The translations under genes were made by a program, and so were the position numbers. Source: Sinorhizobium terangae (GTDB taxonomy: Bacteria; Pseudomonadota; Alphaproteobacteria; Rhizobiales; Rhizobiaceae). From it: a DNA stretch of 64,000 bases. The stretch covers positions 1 through 64,000 of the forward strand of contig NZ_CP121661.1 in NCBI RefSeq assembly GCF_029714365.1, in the 5' to 3' direction. The notes beneath the pieces were generated by a model. The model saw only the letters and a list, made by a program, of their open reading frames with translations. It ran no database searches and had not been told where the DNA came from. This document shows positions 1-8,490 of the stretch, in pieces (the stretch's first letter is position 1; every line of letters starts with the position of its first letter).

Positions 1-1224
1 ATGGCGATAGCAAACCGAGTGGAATCAGCTGTTGGCTCGCAGGAAGATGCTGGCAGCAAGATCATGCGCCATGCCGGGATTCTGTCTGGGCAGTTGCAGC
101 AGCTCAGAACTCGCATGTATCCGCCAAGATCCGAAAAAACGCTTCGTTCATTTTCGACCAACGAAGTGTCGAAGCTGACCTCGATACCCGATTCCACCCT
201 AAAGCTCATGTCCACCGAAGGACGCGGACCGGTCCCTAGTCGGTTGGAGAATAACCATCGCCTCTACACGCTGGCCCAGATCAATGAATTGCGTGAATTG
301 TTCGCGAAGCAGAAACCTGCAGACGCTTTGCGGTTCCTCCCTCGCCGTCGCGCCGGCGACCATCTTCAGGTCCTTGCGATAGCCAACTTTAAGGGCGGCA
401 GCGCGAAGACCACAACCTGCATCCACCTTTCCCACTACCTGGCTCTTCAGGGCTATCGCGTCCTTGCACTGGACTTGGATCCTCAAGCATCCTTGTCCGC
501 CATGTTTGGTGCGCAGCCAGAACTCGACGTTGGGTCGAATGAAACGATTTATGCCGCCCTGCGCTATGACGAAGCCGAACGTCGTCCAATCCGGGATATC
601 ATCCGCAAGACATATTTCGAAGGAGTCGATCTAATCCCGGGCAACTTGGAGGTGATGGAGTATGAGCATGAAACTCCCCGCGTTTTGGCGAACAAGTCGA
701 GCTCTGGCGCAATCTTCTTCGAGCGACTGAAGCTCGCCCTTTCCGAAGTTGAGGCGGATTATGACGTCGTGATCCTGGACACTCCGCCTTCGCTTGGCTT
801 TCTGACTTTGAGCGCAATTTATGCCGCGACCAGCATGATCATAACGGTGCATCCAGCCATGTTGGACGTTGCGTCGATGAGCCAGTTCCTCCTGATGATG
901 GGCGATCTGATTAGCGTTCTGAACGAGAGCGGCGCTCAGCTGGACCAGGACTTCATCCGGTATTTGATCACACGGCACGACCCCAATGACGCGCCGCAGT
1001 CGCAAATCGTTGCGATGCTTCGACACTTGTTCGGTAATGACGTCTTATTGCCGACTGCCATCGAGAGCACTGCCGTCGAGGCTGCTGGCCTTGCGAAACG
1101 CTCGATATACGAGCTCGAGATGGGGCAGATCGGGCGCGATACCCATAAACGTGCCCGCGAGGCAGTAGACGCCGTTAACGAGGCGATTGTTCGCCTTATC
1201 AACGACAGTTGGGGACGGACATGA
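1..1224 (+). CDS. repA: RepA, ParA-type partitioning ATPase of a repABC replicon
   Basis: RepA is the Walker-type ATPase of repABC plasmids. It works with RepB and parS to segregate the plasmid and, in this family, also represses the operon. The 407-residue length is normal. An N-terminal winged-helix-like region (about residues 45-110) precedes the ATPase domain, which begins with the deviant Walker A motif KGGSAKTTT near residue 131. The Walker B-like VVILDTPPS lies near residue 257. The first base of the window is the A of the ATG, so the promoter and any upstream operator are not visible and the window was probably cut at this codon. The stop overlaps the repB start by four bases (ATGA), indicating translational coupling. 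Family assignment is secure from motifs and gene order; a slightly earlier start cannot be excluded. Confidence 0.95.
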   Translation: MAIANRVESAVGSQEDAGSKIMRHAGILSGQLQQLRTRMYPPRSEKTLRSFSTNEVSKLTSIPDSTLKLMSTEGRGPVPSRLENNHRLYTLAQINELRELFAKQKPADALRFLPRRRAGDHLQVLAIANFKGGSAKTTTCIHLSHYLALQGYRVLALDLDPQASLSAMFGAQPELDVGSNETIYAALRYDEAERRPIRDIIRKTYFEGVDLIPGNLEVMEYEHETPRVLANKSSSGAIFFERLKLALSEVEADYDVVILDTPPSLGFLTLSAIYAATSMIITVHPAMLDVASMSQFLLMMGDLISVLNESGAQLDQDFIRYLITRHDPNDAPQSQIVAMLRHLFGNDVLLPTAIESTAVEAAGLAKRSIYELEMGQIGRDTHKRAREAVDAVNEAIVRLINDSWGRT

Positions 1225-2246
1225 GCAAATCCTCTCGTAAGTCAATTGTCGCTAGCTTCGGACTGCTTTCCGCAGAACTGGAGAACAAACTGGCGAGTGA
1301 TCAGCAGCCTGCGCCCTCAGTTCCGTCCTCGGGCAAACGCGTCGGAGCTGGTGTCATCGCCGTGGCCCACCGTACGATCGGCGAAATCCGGTCAGAGCGA
1401 GACCAGTTGAAGGCTCTCGTCGAGTCTGGCGGAGGTGCAGTTCGCGAGCTGGATCCTTCTCTCATCGACCCCTCCCCTTACCCGGACCGACTGCCGGACG
1501 ATGACGAGACAAGCTTCGAGGCGTTCAAACGTTCAATTGAGGCCGACGGGCAAAAGGTCCCCATCCAGGTCCGGAGACACCCCTCGTCGCCTGGTCGCCA
1601 TCAGATCGTCTACGGTCACCGGCGCTGGCTTGCTGCCAAGCAACTCGGCAGACCCGTTCGGGCCATTGAGGTTGAGATTTCCGACATCGATCTTGTCCTC
1701 GCGCAAGGCATCGAGAATGCAAGCCGTCAAGATCTAACCTGGATCGAGCGCGCTCTGTTCGCGTCTCGGATGGATGATGCGGGGATTAAGCCCCGCCATA
1801 TCTACGCCGCGCTTTCTATTGAGGACGCTGAACTGGCGCGTATGCGGAACGTCTATCGCATCGTTCCGGCAGATATCATCGAAGCGATCGGGCGGGCGCC
1901 AAAGATCGGCCGGCCTCGCTGGCTCGATTTTGCCAAGGTGATTGCCGGCGACCCGCGTACTCTCGATTCCATTCGGACTGAGCTGGGCAGCAAGGGCAGA
2001 GCTCCCGAAACTTCCGACCAGAGGTTTCAGCGCGTCCTCAACGCCATCAAGCCAGCCGCCAACAGGGCCGTTGAAGCGACTCCGATTTCGGACGGAAATG
2101 GCACGAGGCTTGGCGCGTTGGTGATGTCCCCGAAAGAGGTTCGAATTTCGGCCGAGGGATCGCTTGGGATCGAGTTTTTGAAGTTCGTTGAGGCGGAGCT
2201 ACCAGAACTTGCTGAGCGCTTCGCCCGTCAGCGAGAACACGAATAA
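1221..2246 (+). CDS. repB: RepB, ParB-family centromere-binding partition protein
   Basis: RepB is the ParB-family protein that binds parS and stimulates RepA. The 341-residue protein has the ParB N-terminal nuclease-like core: RELDPSLIDPSPYPDRLP (about residues 75-92), then VRRHPSSPGRHQIVYGHRR with the conserved YGHRR box, and IENASRQDLTWIERA upstream of the helix-turn-helix region. I chose the ATG at 1221, which overlaps the repA stop, over a GTG 12 bases upstream because the overlap is typical of repABC operons. A candidate parS palindrome begins one base after the stop codon. The C-terminal part is variable, as expected for partner-specific dimerisation. Confidence 0.95.
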   Translation: MSKSSRKSIVASFGLLSAELENKLASDQQPAPSVPSSGKRVGAGVIAVAHRTIGEIRSERDQLKALVESGGGAVRELDPSLIDPSPYPDRLPDDDETSFEAFKRSIEADGQKVPIQVRRHPSSPGRHQIVYGHRRWLAAKQLGRPVRAIEVEISDIDLVLAQGIENASRQDLTWIERALFASRMDDAGIKPRHIYAALSIEDAELARMRNVYRIVPADIIEAIGRAPKIGRPRWLDFAKVIAGDPRTLDSIRTELGSKGRAPETSDQRFQRVLNAIKPAANRAVEATPISDGNGTRLGALVMSPKEVRISAEGSLGIEFLKFVEAELPELAERFARQREHE

Positions 2247-2247
2247 C

Positions 2248-2263
2248 CCTGACAGCTGTCAGG
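2248..2263. promoter_or_regulatory. Candidate parS (copy 1), downstream of repB
   Basis: A perfect 16-base palindrome, CCTGACAGCTGTCAGG, immediately follows repB. Its core recurs after repC and again at 4441-4466. Repetition at three places around one repABC locus, and nowhere else that I noticed, is what a centromere for RepB should look like. The sequence differs from the GTTNNNNGCNNNNAAC consensus I recall for classical repABC parS, so it may be a variant class. RepB binding is inferred. Confidence 0.7.
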
Positions 2264-2289
2264 ATCTCAAAGACTATTGAGGAAAGGAA

Positions 2290-2400
2290 ACGCAGCAAAA
2301 GAAAAAGGCCCCCAAACGTTGCCGTCGTGGAAGCCTCTCTCTGATTTAGCACCTCGAGAATCGCATTTCCACGAATCCTAGTCAAGAGTGTTTGGCGTCG
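2290..2400 (-). ncRNA. Probable counter-transcribed incompatibility RNA (ctRNA) region between repB and repC
   Basis: The 198-base repB-repC gap holds nested inverted repeats: TCGTGGAA (2325-2332) with TTCCACGA (2367-2374), and CCAAAC (2312-2317) with GTTTGG (2390-2395). In repABC plasmids this position carries a small antisense RNA that controls repC expression and incompatibility. Position and fold match, but the RNA ends and promoter are not defined by sequence alone. The strand is assigned from family knowledge. The same repeats could also form the repC leader structure that such an RNA targets. Confidence 0.55.
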
Positions 2401-2444
2401 TTTTCGGCGGTCGGATTTCTTTTGCCATTCGAAGGTGAAGGAAA

Positions 2445-3659
2445 ATGCAAAGTGGAAATGTGACGACGCCCTTTGGGCGGCGGCCGATTACGCTTGCCTT
2501 GGTTCGGCAACAAATTGCCGCAACGGAGATCAAGGCCGGCAGATCGGCTGACAAATGGAAGGTCTTTCGGCACGCTTCTGAAGCGCGGAAAGAGCTTGGA
2601 CTGCAGGACCGCAGCCTCGCGGTACTCAACGCCTTGTTGACCTTTTATCCAGACAATGAACTCCGCCAGGACGGGCAACTCATTGTCTTCCCGTCCAATG
2701 CGCAGCTGACACTCCGCGCCCATGGCATTGCGGGCGCCACGCTTCGCAGACATCTAGCACTTCTGGTTGAGGCCGGTCTTATTGTGCGCAAGGACAGCGC
2801 CAATGGTAAACGCTACGCTCGAAGGGATAGGTCAGGCGAGGTCGAAAGTGCATTTGGCTTCGACCTCTCACCCCTGCTCAACCGCGCCGAGGAGCTCGCC
2901 CAGATCGCCCAGCAAGTCGCTGCTGACCGAGCAGCGCTCCGGAGGGCGAAGGAAGATCTCACCATATGCCGGCGGAACGCCCGCAAGCTCATCACTGCCG
3001 CGATCGCAGAGGGCGCGGATGGGGACTGGGACAAAATTGAGTCGGTATATGTGGAGTTGGTTCGCCGCATACCGCGTTCCCCAAGCTTGTCCGATCTGGA
3101 CGACCTGCTTCATGACCTGAAATTGCTGCAGGAGGAAATTCTCAACACGTTGGATTTGCAGCGAAAAGAAGAAATTGATAGCACCAATGATGCTCACAAT
3201 GAGCGTCACATACAGAATTCACATACCGAATCCATATATGAACTTGAACCTAGCTCTCGAAATGAGCAGGACGCGACGCGGAGCCAACTCAGCCAAGTTA
3301 CGAGCGAGCCGAAAAAGAGATTTCCTCTGGGAGTGGTGCTGAAGGCCTGCCCTCAAATTGCCGATTATGGTCCAGGGGGCACAGTCGCGGGCTGGCGAGA
3401 CCTAATGTCGGCGGCTGTGGTCGTCCGTTCGATGCTCAGAGTCAGCCCTTCAGCTTATGAGGATGCCTGCGATGTGATGGGTGCGGAAAATGCCGCCGTC
3501 ACGATTGCCTGCATTCTCGAACGGGCGGAGCATATCAACTCGGCTGGCGGATATCTGCGAGACTTGACTTCAAAGACAAGGCGCGGCGACTTTTCGCTTG
3601 GGCCCGTTTTGATGGCGCTTCTGAGAGCTCACGGGCAAAGTTCGAGAAAAGTCGGGTGA
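2445..3659 (+). CDS. repC: RepC, replication initiator of a repABC plasmid
   Basis: RepC initiates replication, with the origin of this family lying inside its own coding sequence. The 404-residue protein starts with the characteristic MQSGNVTTPFGRRP and has the N-terminal winged-helix region LRAHGIAGATLRRHLALLVE (about residues 85-105), which resembles the RepC DNA-binding domain. A charged linker (about 225-285) leads to a conserved C-terminal domain. GAAGGTGAAGG just upstream of the ATG is a good ribosome-binding region. The gene follows the ctRNA gap and is followed by a second copy of the candidate parS, so the replication-partition unit is complete apart from the sequence upstream of repA. 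Confidence 0.95.
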   Translation: MQSGNVTTPFGRRPITLALVRQQIAATEIKAGRSADKWKVFRHASEARKELGLQDRSLAVLNALLTFYPDNELRQDGQLIVFPSNAQLTLRAHGIAGATLRRHLALLVEAGLIVRKDSANGKRYARRDRSGEVESAFGFDLSPLLNRAEELAQIAQQVAADRAALRRAKEDLTICRRNARKLITAAIAEGADGDWDKIESVYVELVRRIPRSPSLSDLDDLLHDLKLLQEEILNTLDLQRKEEIDSTNDAHNERHIQNSHTESIYELEPSSRNEQDATRSQLSQVTSEPKKRFPLGVVLKACPQIADYGPGGTVAGWRDLMSAAVVVRSMLRVSPSAYEDACDVMGAENAAVTIACILERAEHINSAGGYLRDLTSKTRRGDFSLGPVLMALLRAHGQSSRKVG

Positions 3660-3681
3660 TCGTGAAGGGCTGTGGCCAACT

Positions 3682-3695
3682 CTGACAGCTGTCAG
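3682..3695. promoter_or_regulatory. Candidate parS (copy 2), downstream of repC
   Basis: The palindrome CTGACAGCTGTCAG lies 22 bases after the repC stop and continues into GGGTTTT, exactly as copy 3 does. It matches the core of the site after repB. The trailing GGGTTTT extension suggests that the full site is longer than 14 bases. Confidence 0.65.
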
Positions 3696-3697
3696 GG

Positions 3698-4440
3698 TTT
3701 TAGTCTCGGTTTTTATCACGGAAAGATAGGTGCAGCGCGGGCCACCCGGCTACGCTTAAGGGGCCGGACAGATCCACACCTCAGCGAAGCGTCCAACTGC
3801 ATCCACCAACTATAGGATTGGCTGAACGGAGCCAATGATGTTCTTGAACCTCGTGAAAATGCGAAAGTGACGGAGGTGAGGCGAGCGGCTTCTGAATTTG
3901 GAGTGCACCTGTCGAGGCTGCGATCGAAACGCTATCGCGATCGACAGAACTCGAATCCGTCTCTCACGGAACTGCCTGAGTCCACATCCATTCGTTCACA
4001 ATCGGTGGGTGACGATCAAAGACCCTGCAGACGGGGCCATAGCATGCCGATCGCCTTGGGCACATTTGACCGGAGAAAGATATTAGACCAGAGGAAGTTG
4101 TTGCGGCCCTCATCACTCCACGTGACCGGCATCGGATCTTCGAGGCGCGGGGCGTTGGACATCCTTTGCGATTGTCGCAAAGTAATGGGCTTGGCGTCTC
4201 AGCGCTCGCGACGAAGAATCTGCAGTCTGGAAAAATCGCAAGTGAATTTGGGTTGGACGATGTTGGACGGCGTTAGCGAGGTAGAGATCCCGCGATAAGT
4301 CGGCGGGAAATATTGACAAATAGGCAAGATATCGTGAGCCGTAACATCTTGGCTGCGAGCGGGAGCTGGCCCAATTAGGCAACGTCCCTACGTGCCCTCC
4401 GAATTTAGAGCCCGGAACCCTCTCCCTTTCGCGGAGAAGA
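3698..4440. other. Non-coding stretch between candidate parS copies 2 and 3
   Basis: I see no convincing gene here. Reading frames on both strands are short, lack good ribosome-binding sites and resemble no family I recognise. The stretch may simply separate the replication locus from the accessory region, or hold an unrecognised structured RNA. Confidence 0.4.
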
Positions 4441-4466
4441 AAAACCCTGACAGTTGTCAGGGTTTT
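4441..4466. promoter_or_regulatory. Candidate parS (copy 3), extended palindrome
   Basis: This is the longest copy of the repeated palindrome. AAAACCCTGACA and TGTCAGGGTTTT face each other around a GT centre, giving 12-base perfect arms. The core is CTGACAGTTGTCAG, one base different from copies 1 and 2. It lies about 780 bases beyond repC, still within range of the replication locus. A rho-independent terminator is an alternative for this copy alone, given the trailing T run, but the recurrence of the core argues for a protein-binding site. Confidence 0.6.
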
Positions 4467-4549
4467 GGACCGGCCCTTTTTATTCTTCACCGACAGACAA
4501 AGCCGTCATCGCTGGTAGCAGATACTCTTGCATGTGTATTGAACCAACT

Positions 4550-4934
4550 TTGCGGCACGGCTTTGCCGCGGGCCTTGGCCTCCTTCATGCCGGACTTGGT
4601 CCGCTCCGCAATTGGCGCGCGACCACCGGCAAGGAAAACATCTCCTGCGGCGTCAACGTCTCGATGGGCCGCGCTGGGACTGAAATGTGCACCCGCGTCC
4701 GTGAGTTGGTCGATGATGTCAAGGAGAGGGCTTACCGAGCGCGCCGGTCGAGCCGAACCACGACGAGCGTTTCGCCGCCGTCGACCTAATGCAGCTTTGA
4801 GAGGGCAGGGCAGGCACGGGAGGCATCGCGGAGCCGCGCTCCGCGATGGTCAGGTGGCAGCATGCGGCTCGTTGCTCCATCTCCTGCACTTTTGTCGCCT
4901 GGTCGTCGGTGGACACGCGTGCGTAACCAATCAT
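4550..4934 (-). pseudogene. Decayed serine resolvase/invertase (TnpR-like)
   Basis: Read on the minus strand, the N-terminus MIGYARVSTDDQ is the hallmark of serine resolvases and includes the catalytic-serine context. Near 4720 the frame breaks. The adjoining frame continues with LLDIIDQLTDAGAHF and, after another shift, IAERTKSGMKEAKARGK, both typical of the Tn3-type resolvase catalytic domain and E-helix region. At least two frameshifts plus missing sequence make it non-functional. It probably marks an old transposon end next to the replication locus. No matching transposase remains nearby. Confidence 0.7.
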
Positions 4935-4954
4935 CCGGCCACAAGGAGCAGGTG

Positions 4955-6012
4955 TCATCGCGGGCGGTTTCCGGTGAGGAGCTCGAGTAGGATGGGATTG
5001 ATATAGAGTTTCTCGCGGCCGGATTTCAGCTCTGCGAGAATTCCAGCATCAACCAAGGCCTTCAGGTAGACCGCCGCGGCTTGACGCTTTGCTATACCGG
5101 CCGTCACGACGTCGGAGATCCGGCAATAGGGGTGGACGAAAATCACCTCCGCCAGCTCGCGCCCGTCTGATCGAGGAGATCGCGGATCGCGTGGATCTTC
5201 CTGTTTGACCACTCCGCGGTTTCGCGTATGCCCGCGAGCATGTAGAGGATCCAGTCCGCCCAGGCGCCTTCGGTAGTCACCCGCTGGAGCCGGTCGTAAT
5301 AGGTTCGCTTGTTGCCGATGATATAGCGGCTGAGATAGAGCACGGGAATGTCGAGCAGGCCCTTGTCGACGAGATAAAGGAGAAGGGGTGAATTGCTTCA
5401 AACTGGTAGTGCATGACTGCGAGGCGGATCAGCGGATCGATGTCTTCGGCCTCGTGGATATAGCGCTCCCAGTTTGAAAGCTTGTCCCGTAAGAGGTCGC
5501 GACCCTCGGGAGGCGTGTAGATAACCTCCCCCGTGGCTTCATTGTATAGCGCGGTTCCCGGCGTGGCGCGTATGTCGAGCTCAATGCCCTTGATCGTCCG
5601 GCAGACTTCGATTGCCATTGCTGTCGAGACCGGCCGCTCCTGAAGCAACTGGAAGCCCTGATGCAGCGCGGTCCGGTAGCGCAGAGCCTCCTTGGTTGCG
5701 GCGTCGGGCGGGTTTGCCGCATCGCCGGCAAAGCGAAACATGCAGTCCGTCGTCGTAACGATGGTTTCGATCTCTGAGCTCGCTTGTGCTTCAAGCAAAG
5801 GGATGGAATTGATTAGCACAGACTGGTTTGGGATGAGTATCTCCGGATACCTTGAGCTCTGCCAGAGCAGCGCGCGCGGCGATGCAGGCCTTGAGGATGG
5901 CCTTCGTCTCAATGTCTTCGCTAGGCGGCAATGTTGGCAGATCGTTGTAGGGGCGGTCGGGCCGGAACGGCATGCTAAAACTTTCATTGTTCCGGCTGAC
6001 TTGTCTCCGCAT
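4955..6012 (-). pseudogene. Fic-family AMPylation protein, frameshifted and lacking its catalytic motif
   Basis: Three pieces in different minus-strand frames together make a Fic-family protein: N-terminus [17 protein letters not shown] (about 5970), then [16 protein letters not shown] and the inhibitory/Fic core running to HYQFEAIHPF, then LLYLVDKGLLDIPVLYLSRY, and finally a C-terminal winged-helix part, ISDVVTAGIAKRQAAAVYLK. Frame changes occur near 5850, near 5390 and near 5165. The break at 5390 falls directly after HPF, where the DGNGRxGR half of the catalytic motif should follow. About 11 codons are missing there. Such Fic proteins modify target proteins with AMP, but this copy cannot. 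It lies next to the resolvase remnant in a decaying segment. Confidence 0.75.
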
Positions 6013-6020
6013 ATGTCGCT

Positions 6021-6070
6021 GGCGACGACATGTCGCCTAAACGTGTCGATACAATCGCAATTTATCGACA
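6021..6070. promoter_or_regulatory. Inverted repeats upstream of the Fic pseudogene
   Basis: Two inverted repeats sit just upstream of the fic remnant: GGCGAC (6021-6026) with GTCGCC (6032-6037), and TGTCGATA (6044-6051) with TATCGACA (6063-6070). They may be relict operator or promoter elements. No regulator is identifiable, so function is a guess. Confidence 0.3.
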
Positions 6071-6199
6071 TATCCTGCCGATCGTTGGCGAACGTTTCTG
6101 GTAGAGTACCCGCGCTCGTACAGGAGCCTCCAAACTCGTCAAACCAGGACGATCAGGGACCCTGCGGGCGGAAATGCGCTGCTGATGGTGTAGCGCACT

Positions 6200-7375
6200 T
6201 CACGTCACAAGACGTGCCGCCCGGCCCGTCTTTCGCTCGGCATCGTTGTAGTAGCGCGCCGCCTGGGCTACCGACTTGTGCAGCGACTGCTGCATCGCCT
6301 CAGGAAGCGGAATGTCGCGGTTGGCGGCCTCGGTGAGATAGCCGGATCTCAACCCATGCGCCGAAAACAGCGCCGGGTCGAGGCCAGCTTGTTTGCAGCG
6401 ACTCTTCAGGATCAGGTTGACCGACTGCGGCGTCAGCGCCCGCCGGTCGACGTTGCCCCACTGGTCGATGCGCCGGAAAACGGGCCCATCCTTGATTTGC
6501 GCGTCGAACAGCCATCGCTTCAACACGGTGACCGGCCGGCCGATCAACAGCACATGTTCGTCATCGTCGGCGCTCGTCGTCTTGGTGCGGCCGAGACGGA
6601 TCGACAGGCAGGGCAGGGGAGGGGAGTCCTTGTCGGAGGGATCGGCGCGCACCGGTTCCTCGTCGGTCAGGTCCTCGACGCGCAGAGCCGCCACTTCCGA
6701 GCGGCGACGGCCGCCGGAGGCAAAGGCGGCCAAGAGCAGTGCCCGGTCGCGCACATCGACCAGCCGATCGCCTGCGCAAGCCTGAAGCAACTTCGCCAGG
6801 ATCTCGACGGTCACTGCCTTTTTGCTCTTGCGCTGGCGCGGCCGATTACTTGCCTTGACCGCCAGCCTCAGCGCGCTCTTCAGCGATGGCGCGCCGAAGG
6901 CGCCGGTGCGACCGCGCCAGCGGGTGAGGATCGACCACGACGTCAACCGCCGCCGAACCGTGCCGGGCGCGTGCGGGCCGGGGGCCCTGAGCAGGCGCTC
7001 GGCCCGTAATCCCGCCTCGACCTCGGCCGGCATGCCGTGGGCCGGGTCCTCGCCGCGTTTGACCGGATCCCAGAGATGGTGGGCGACGAATTTCAAGAGC
7101 AGTGCTTCCGGCGCCGGCCAGGGGAGGGGGGCTCCGGTCGCCAGCTGGCACCAGGCCTCGAGATAGCCGAGGTCCGAGGCAAGCGCCCGAAGCGTGTTCT
7201 CGCCCATGCCCTCGCCGGCGAGATGTTTCAGCGTCGCGACGTCGTCGTCGGTCAGCAGTCCGGCGAGCTGGTCGCGCCGGTCGAAGGGGAGGATGGCGTC
7301 GAGTGCGTCGAGCTCTTCGGCGCGGCGATGCACCGCTTGGCTGTTCGCATCCGCCGCTTTATGGTTTTTGATCAT
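6200..7375 (-). CDS. Site-specific tyrosine recombinase (integrase)
   Basis: The 391-residue protein has an N-terminal SAM-like core-binding region (GEGMGENTLRALASDLGYLE) and a C-terminal catalytic domain with GGRRRSEVAAL (first catalytic Arg), HGLRSGY (His-x-x-Arg) and AARYYND (nucleophilic Tyr), so the active-site set appears complete. I chose the ATG at 7375 rather than 7432 because GGAAG precedes it closely and the upstream residues overlap the divergent antitoxin promoter. Proteins of this type are common on rhizobial plasmids and may resolve multimers or move cassettes. No attachment-site repeat is evident next to it. It is divergently transcribed from the toxin-antitoxin pair. Confidence 0.85.
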   Translation of the reverse strand: MIKNHKAADANSQAVHRRAEELDALDAILPFDRRDQLAGLLTDDDVATLKHLAGEGMGENTLRALASDLGYLEAWCQLATGAPLPWPAPEALLLKFVAHHLWDPVKRGEDPAHGMPAEVEAGLRAERLLRAPGPHAPGTVRRRLTSWSILTRWRGRTGAFGAPSLKSALRLAVKASNRPRQRKSKKAVTVEILAKLLQACAGDRLVDVRDRALLLAAFASGGRRRSEVAALRVEDLTDEEPVRADPSDKDSPPLPCLSIRLGRTKTTSADDDEHVLLIGRPVTVLKRWLFDAQIKDGPVFRRIDQWGNVDRRALTPQSVNLILKSRCKQAGLDPALFSAHGLRSGYLTEAANRDIPLPEAMQQSLHKSVAQAARYYNDAERKTGRAARLVT

Positions 7376-7395
7376 GGCTTCCAGCCCCTGTGTTC

Positions 7396-7424
7396 TTGCG
7401 AAAGTTACGGAAAATCCGTATATT
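7396..7424 (+). promoter_or_regulatory. Promoter and autoregulatory operator of the toxin-antitoxin operon
   Basis: TTGCGA (7396-7401) and TATATT (7419-7424), spaced by 17 bases, make a good sigma-70-type promoter 23 bases ahead of the antitoxin ATG. The perfect inverted repeat TACGGA-AAA-TCCGTA (7406-7420) sits across the spacer and into the -10 box. That is the usual place for a Phd/YefM-type antitoxin to bind and repress its own operon. Confidence 0.6.
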
Positions 7425-7446
7425 CCGGACAAATGGAGTTTTTGAT

Positions 7447-7725
7447 ATGACGTCGACCGTGACCGCCGCTGCGGTTTCCAAGAATTTCGGGGCCTATCAG
7501 GATGCCGCCGTGCGCGAGCCGGTGATCATCACCAAGAACGGCCGCCCGCGCACCGTGCTCATCGCCTATGAGGACTATCTGCGGCTGTCGCGGCGCGATC
7601 GCCGCGTCGAGGCGACGGGGAACCTGAGCGAGGCCGATCTCGCCGCGGTCGAACAGGCGGAAATGGAGCCGGGTCTCGATCATCTCAATGCCGAACTCTT
7701 GACGGACAAGAATGCTGCCGACTGA
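7447..7725 (+). CDS. Type II antitoxin, Phd/YefM family
   Basis: This 92-residue protein has the Phd/YefM pattern. An N-terminal DNA-binding part, TVTAAAVSKNFGAYQDAA, is followed by EPVIITKNGRPRTVLIAYEDYLRL, the segment most diagnostic of the family, and a charged C-terminal tail that would neutralise the toxin. I start it at the ATG at 7447, not at an earlier in-frame codon lying inside the promoter. The stop overlaps the toxin start by 14 bases. The pair probably stabilises the plasmid by post-segregational killing. Confidence 0.85.
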   Translation: MTSTVTAAAVSKNFGAYQDAAVREPVIITKNGRPRTVLIAYEDYLRLSRRDRRVEATGNLSEADLAAVEQAEMEPGLDHLNAELLTDKNAAD

Positions 7726-8143
7726 AATCAAGGTCGGCCGCGTCTTCCGCTATTCCTATCTCTGGCACTGGCAGCATCTCGAAGGCCGCGAGGAGGGCGA
7801 CAAGGACCGACCCTGTCTGGTGCTGGCGCTGGTGACGACGCTCGAGGATGGCACACCAATCGTCCGCGTGCTGCCGATCACCCACACGCCACCAGCGAGA
7901 AGCGACGAGGCGATCGAGATTCCGCCGGCGACGAAGCGCCGCCTCCGCCTCGATGACGAGCGCTCCTGGATCGTGCTCAGTGAGAGCAACCGCTTCGCCT
8001 GGCCGGGACCGGACATCCGACCGGTCGACAGCGACAGCGGCTATTTCGGGCCATTGCCGCCGGCCCTGTTTGCCGAGGTGAAGCGCCGCTTCGTCGAACT
8101 CGCCCGGGCGCACCGGCACACGCCGACGGCCCGGACCGATTGA
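7712..8143 (+). CDS. PemK/MazF-like growth-inhibitor toxin
   Basis: A 143-residue protein directly coupled to the Phd-type antitoxin. The motif GDKDRPCLVLA (about residues 29-39) and VRVLPITHTPP match the PemK/MazF-like plasmid-maintenance toxins, a beta-barrel fold that in studied members cleaves RNA. Start and length fit the family and the reading frame is intact. Pairing a Phd-family antitoxin with a PemK-like toxin is a common mix in alphaproteobacterial plasmids. RNase activity is inferred from the family only. Confidence 0.75.
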   Translation: MLPTEIKVGRVFRYSYLWHWQHLEGREEGDKDRPCLVLALVTTLEDGTPIVRVLPITHTPPARSDEAIEIPPATKRRLRLDDERSWIVLSESNRFAWPGPDIRPVDSDSGYFGPLPPALFAEVKRRFVELARAHRHTPTARTD

Positions 8144-8166
8144 ACCTGTCATGACTTCCGTCCTTT

Positions 8167-8426
8167 TTACGCCGGCTCCCGTCGCCACCGCGCGATGATC
8201 GCCTCGATCTCGCCGCGTCCTCCTCCCGCGCGAGCCAGGTGAACACGGTGGCCATGTCCTCGGAGACGTCGCGGTCGACGGCAAACAGGTCGGCAATGTC
8301 GAAGCCACCGAGCGCATCGGCGTTCCACCAGGCAAGCAGGAAGTTCGCCACCCGGCGGCCTTGGCCGGTATCGTCGTGGGCGATGTTCAGGAGCTTTTCG
8401 AGGGCAAATCGGACCCGGTCTTCCAT
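8167..8426 (-). pseudogene. Small plasmid-borne protein (DUF7673-like), frameshifted near its C-terminus
   Basis: From the ATG at 8426 the minus-strand frame gives a plausible alpha-helical protein with TGQGRRVANFLLAWWNAD and FDIADLFAVDRDVSEDMATVFTWL, a pattern I associate with DUF7673 proteins on plasmids. After LAREEDA (near 8222) the open frame turns into arginine/serine-rich nonsense. A neighbouring frame resumes with GEIEAIIARWRREPA and a stop at 8167-8169, which looks like the true C-terminus. A small deletion therefore probably broke the gene. It converges on the toxin gene. Function is unknown. Confidence 0.5.
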
Positions 8427-8490
8427 GTTTTAAGCTCCCAGCAGCCGCGATTTGGGGCGAATCTAGGCGATTTGCGACTCTAAATCCATC

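Noticed and set aside
4113..4490. 125-codon minus-strand frame between the candidate parS copies 2 and 3
   Set aside because: Crosses the copy-3 palindrome, has basic low-complexity composition and no ribosome-binding site; treated as chance.
6278..7009. Long plus-strand frame opposite the tyrosine recombinase
   Set aside because: It is the antisense shadow of a well-supported integrase in GC-rich DNA; its arginine/glutamine-rich product resembles nothing.
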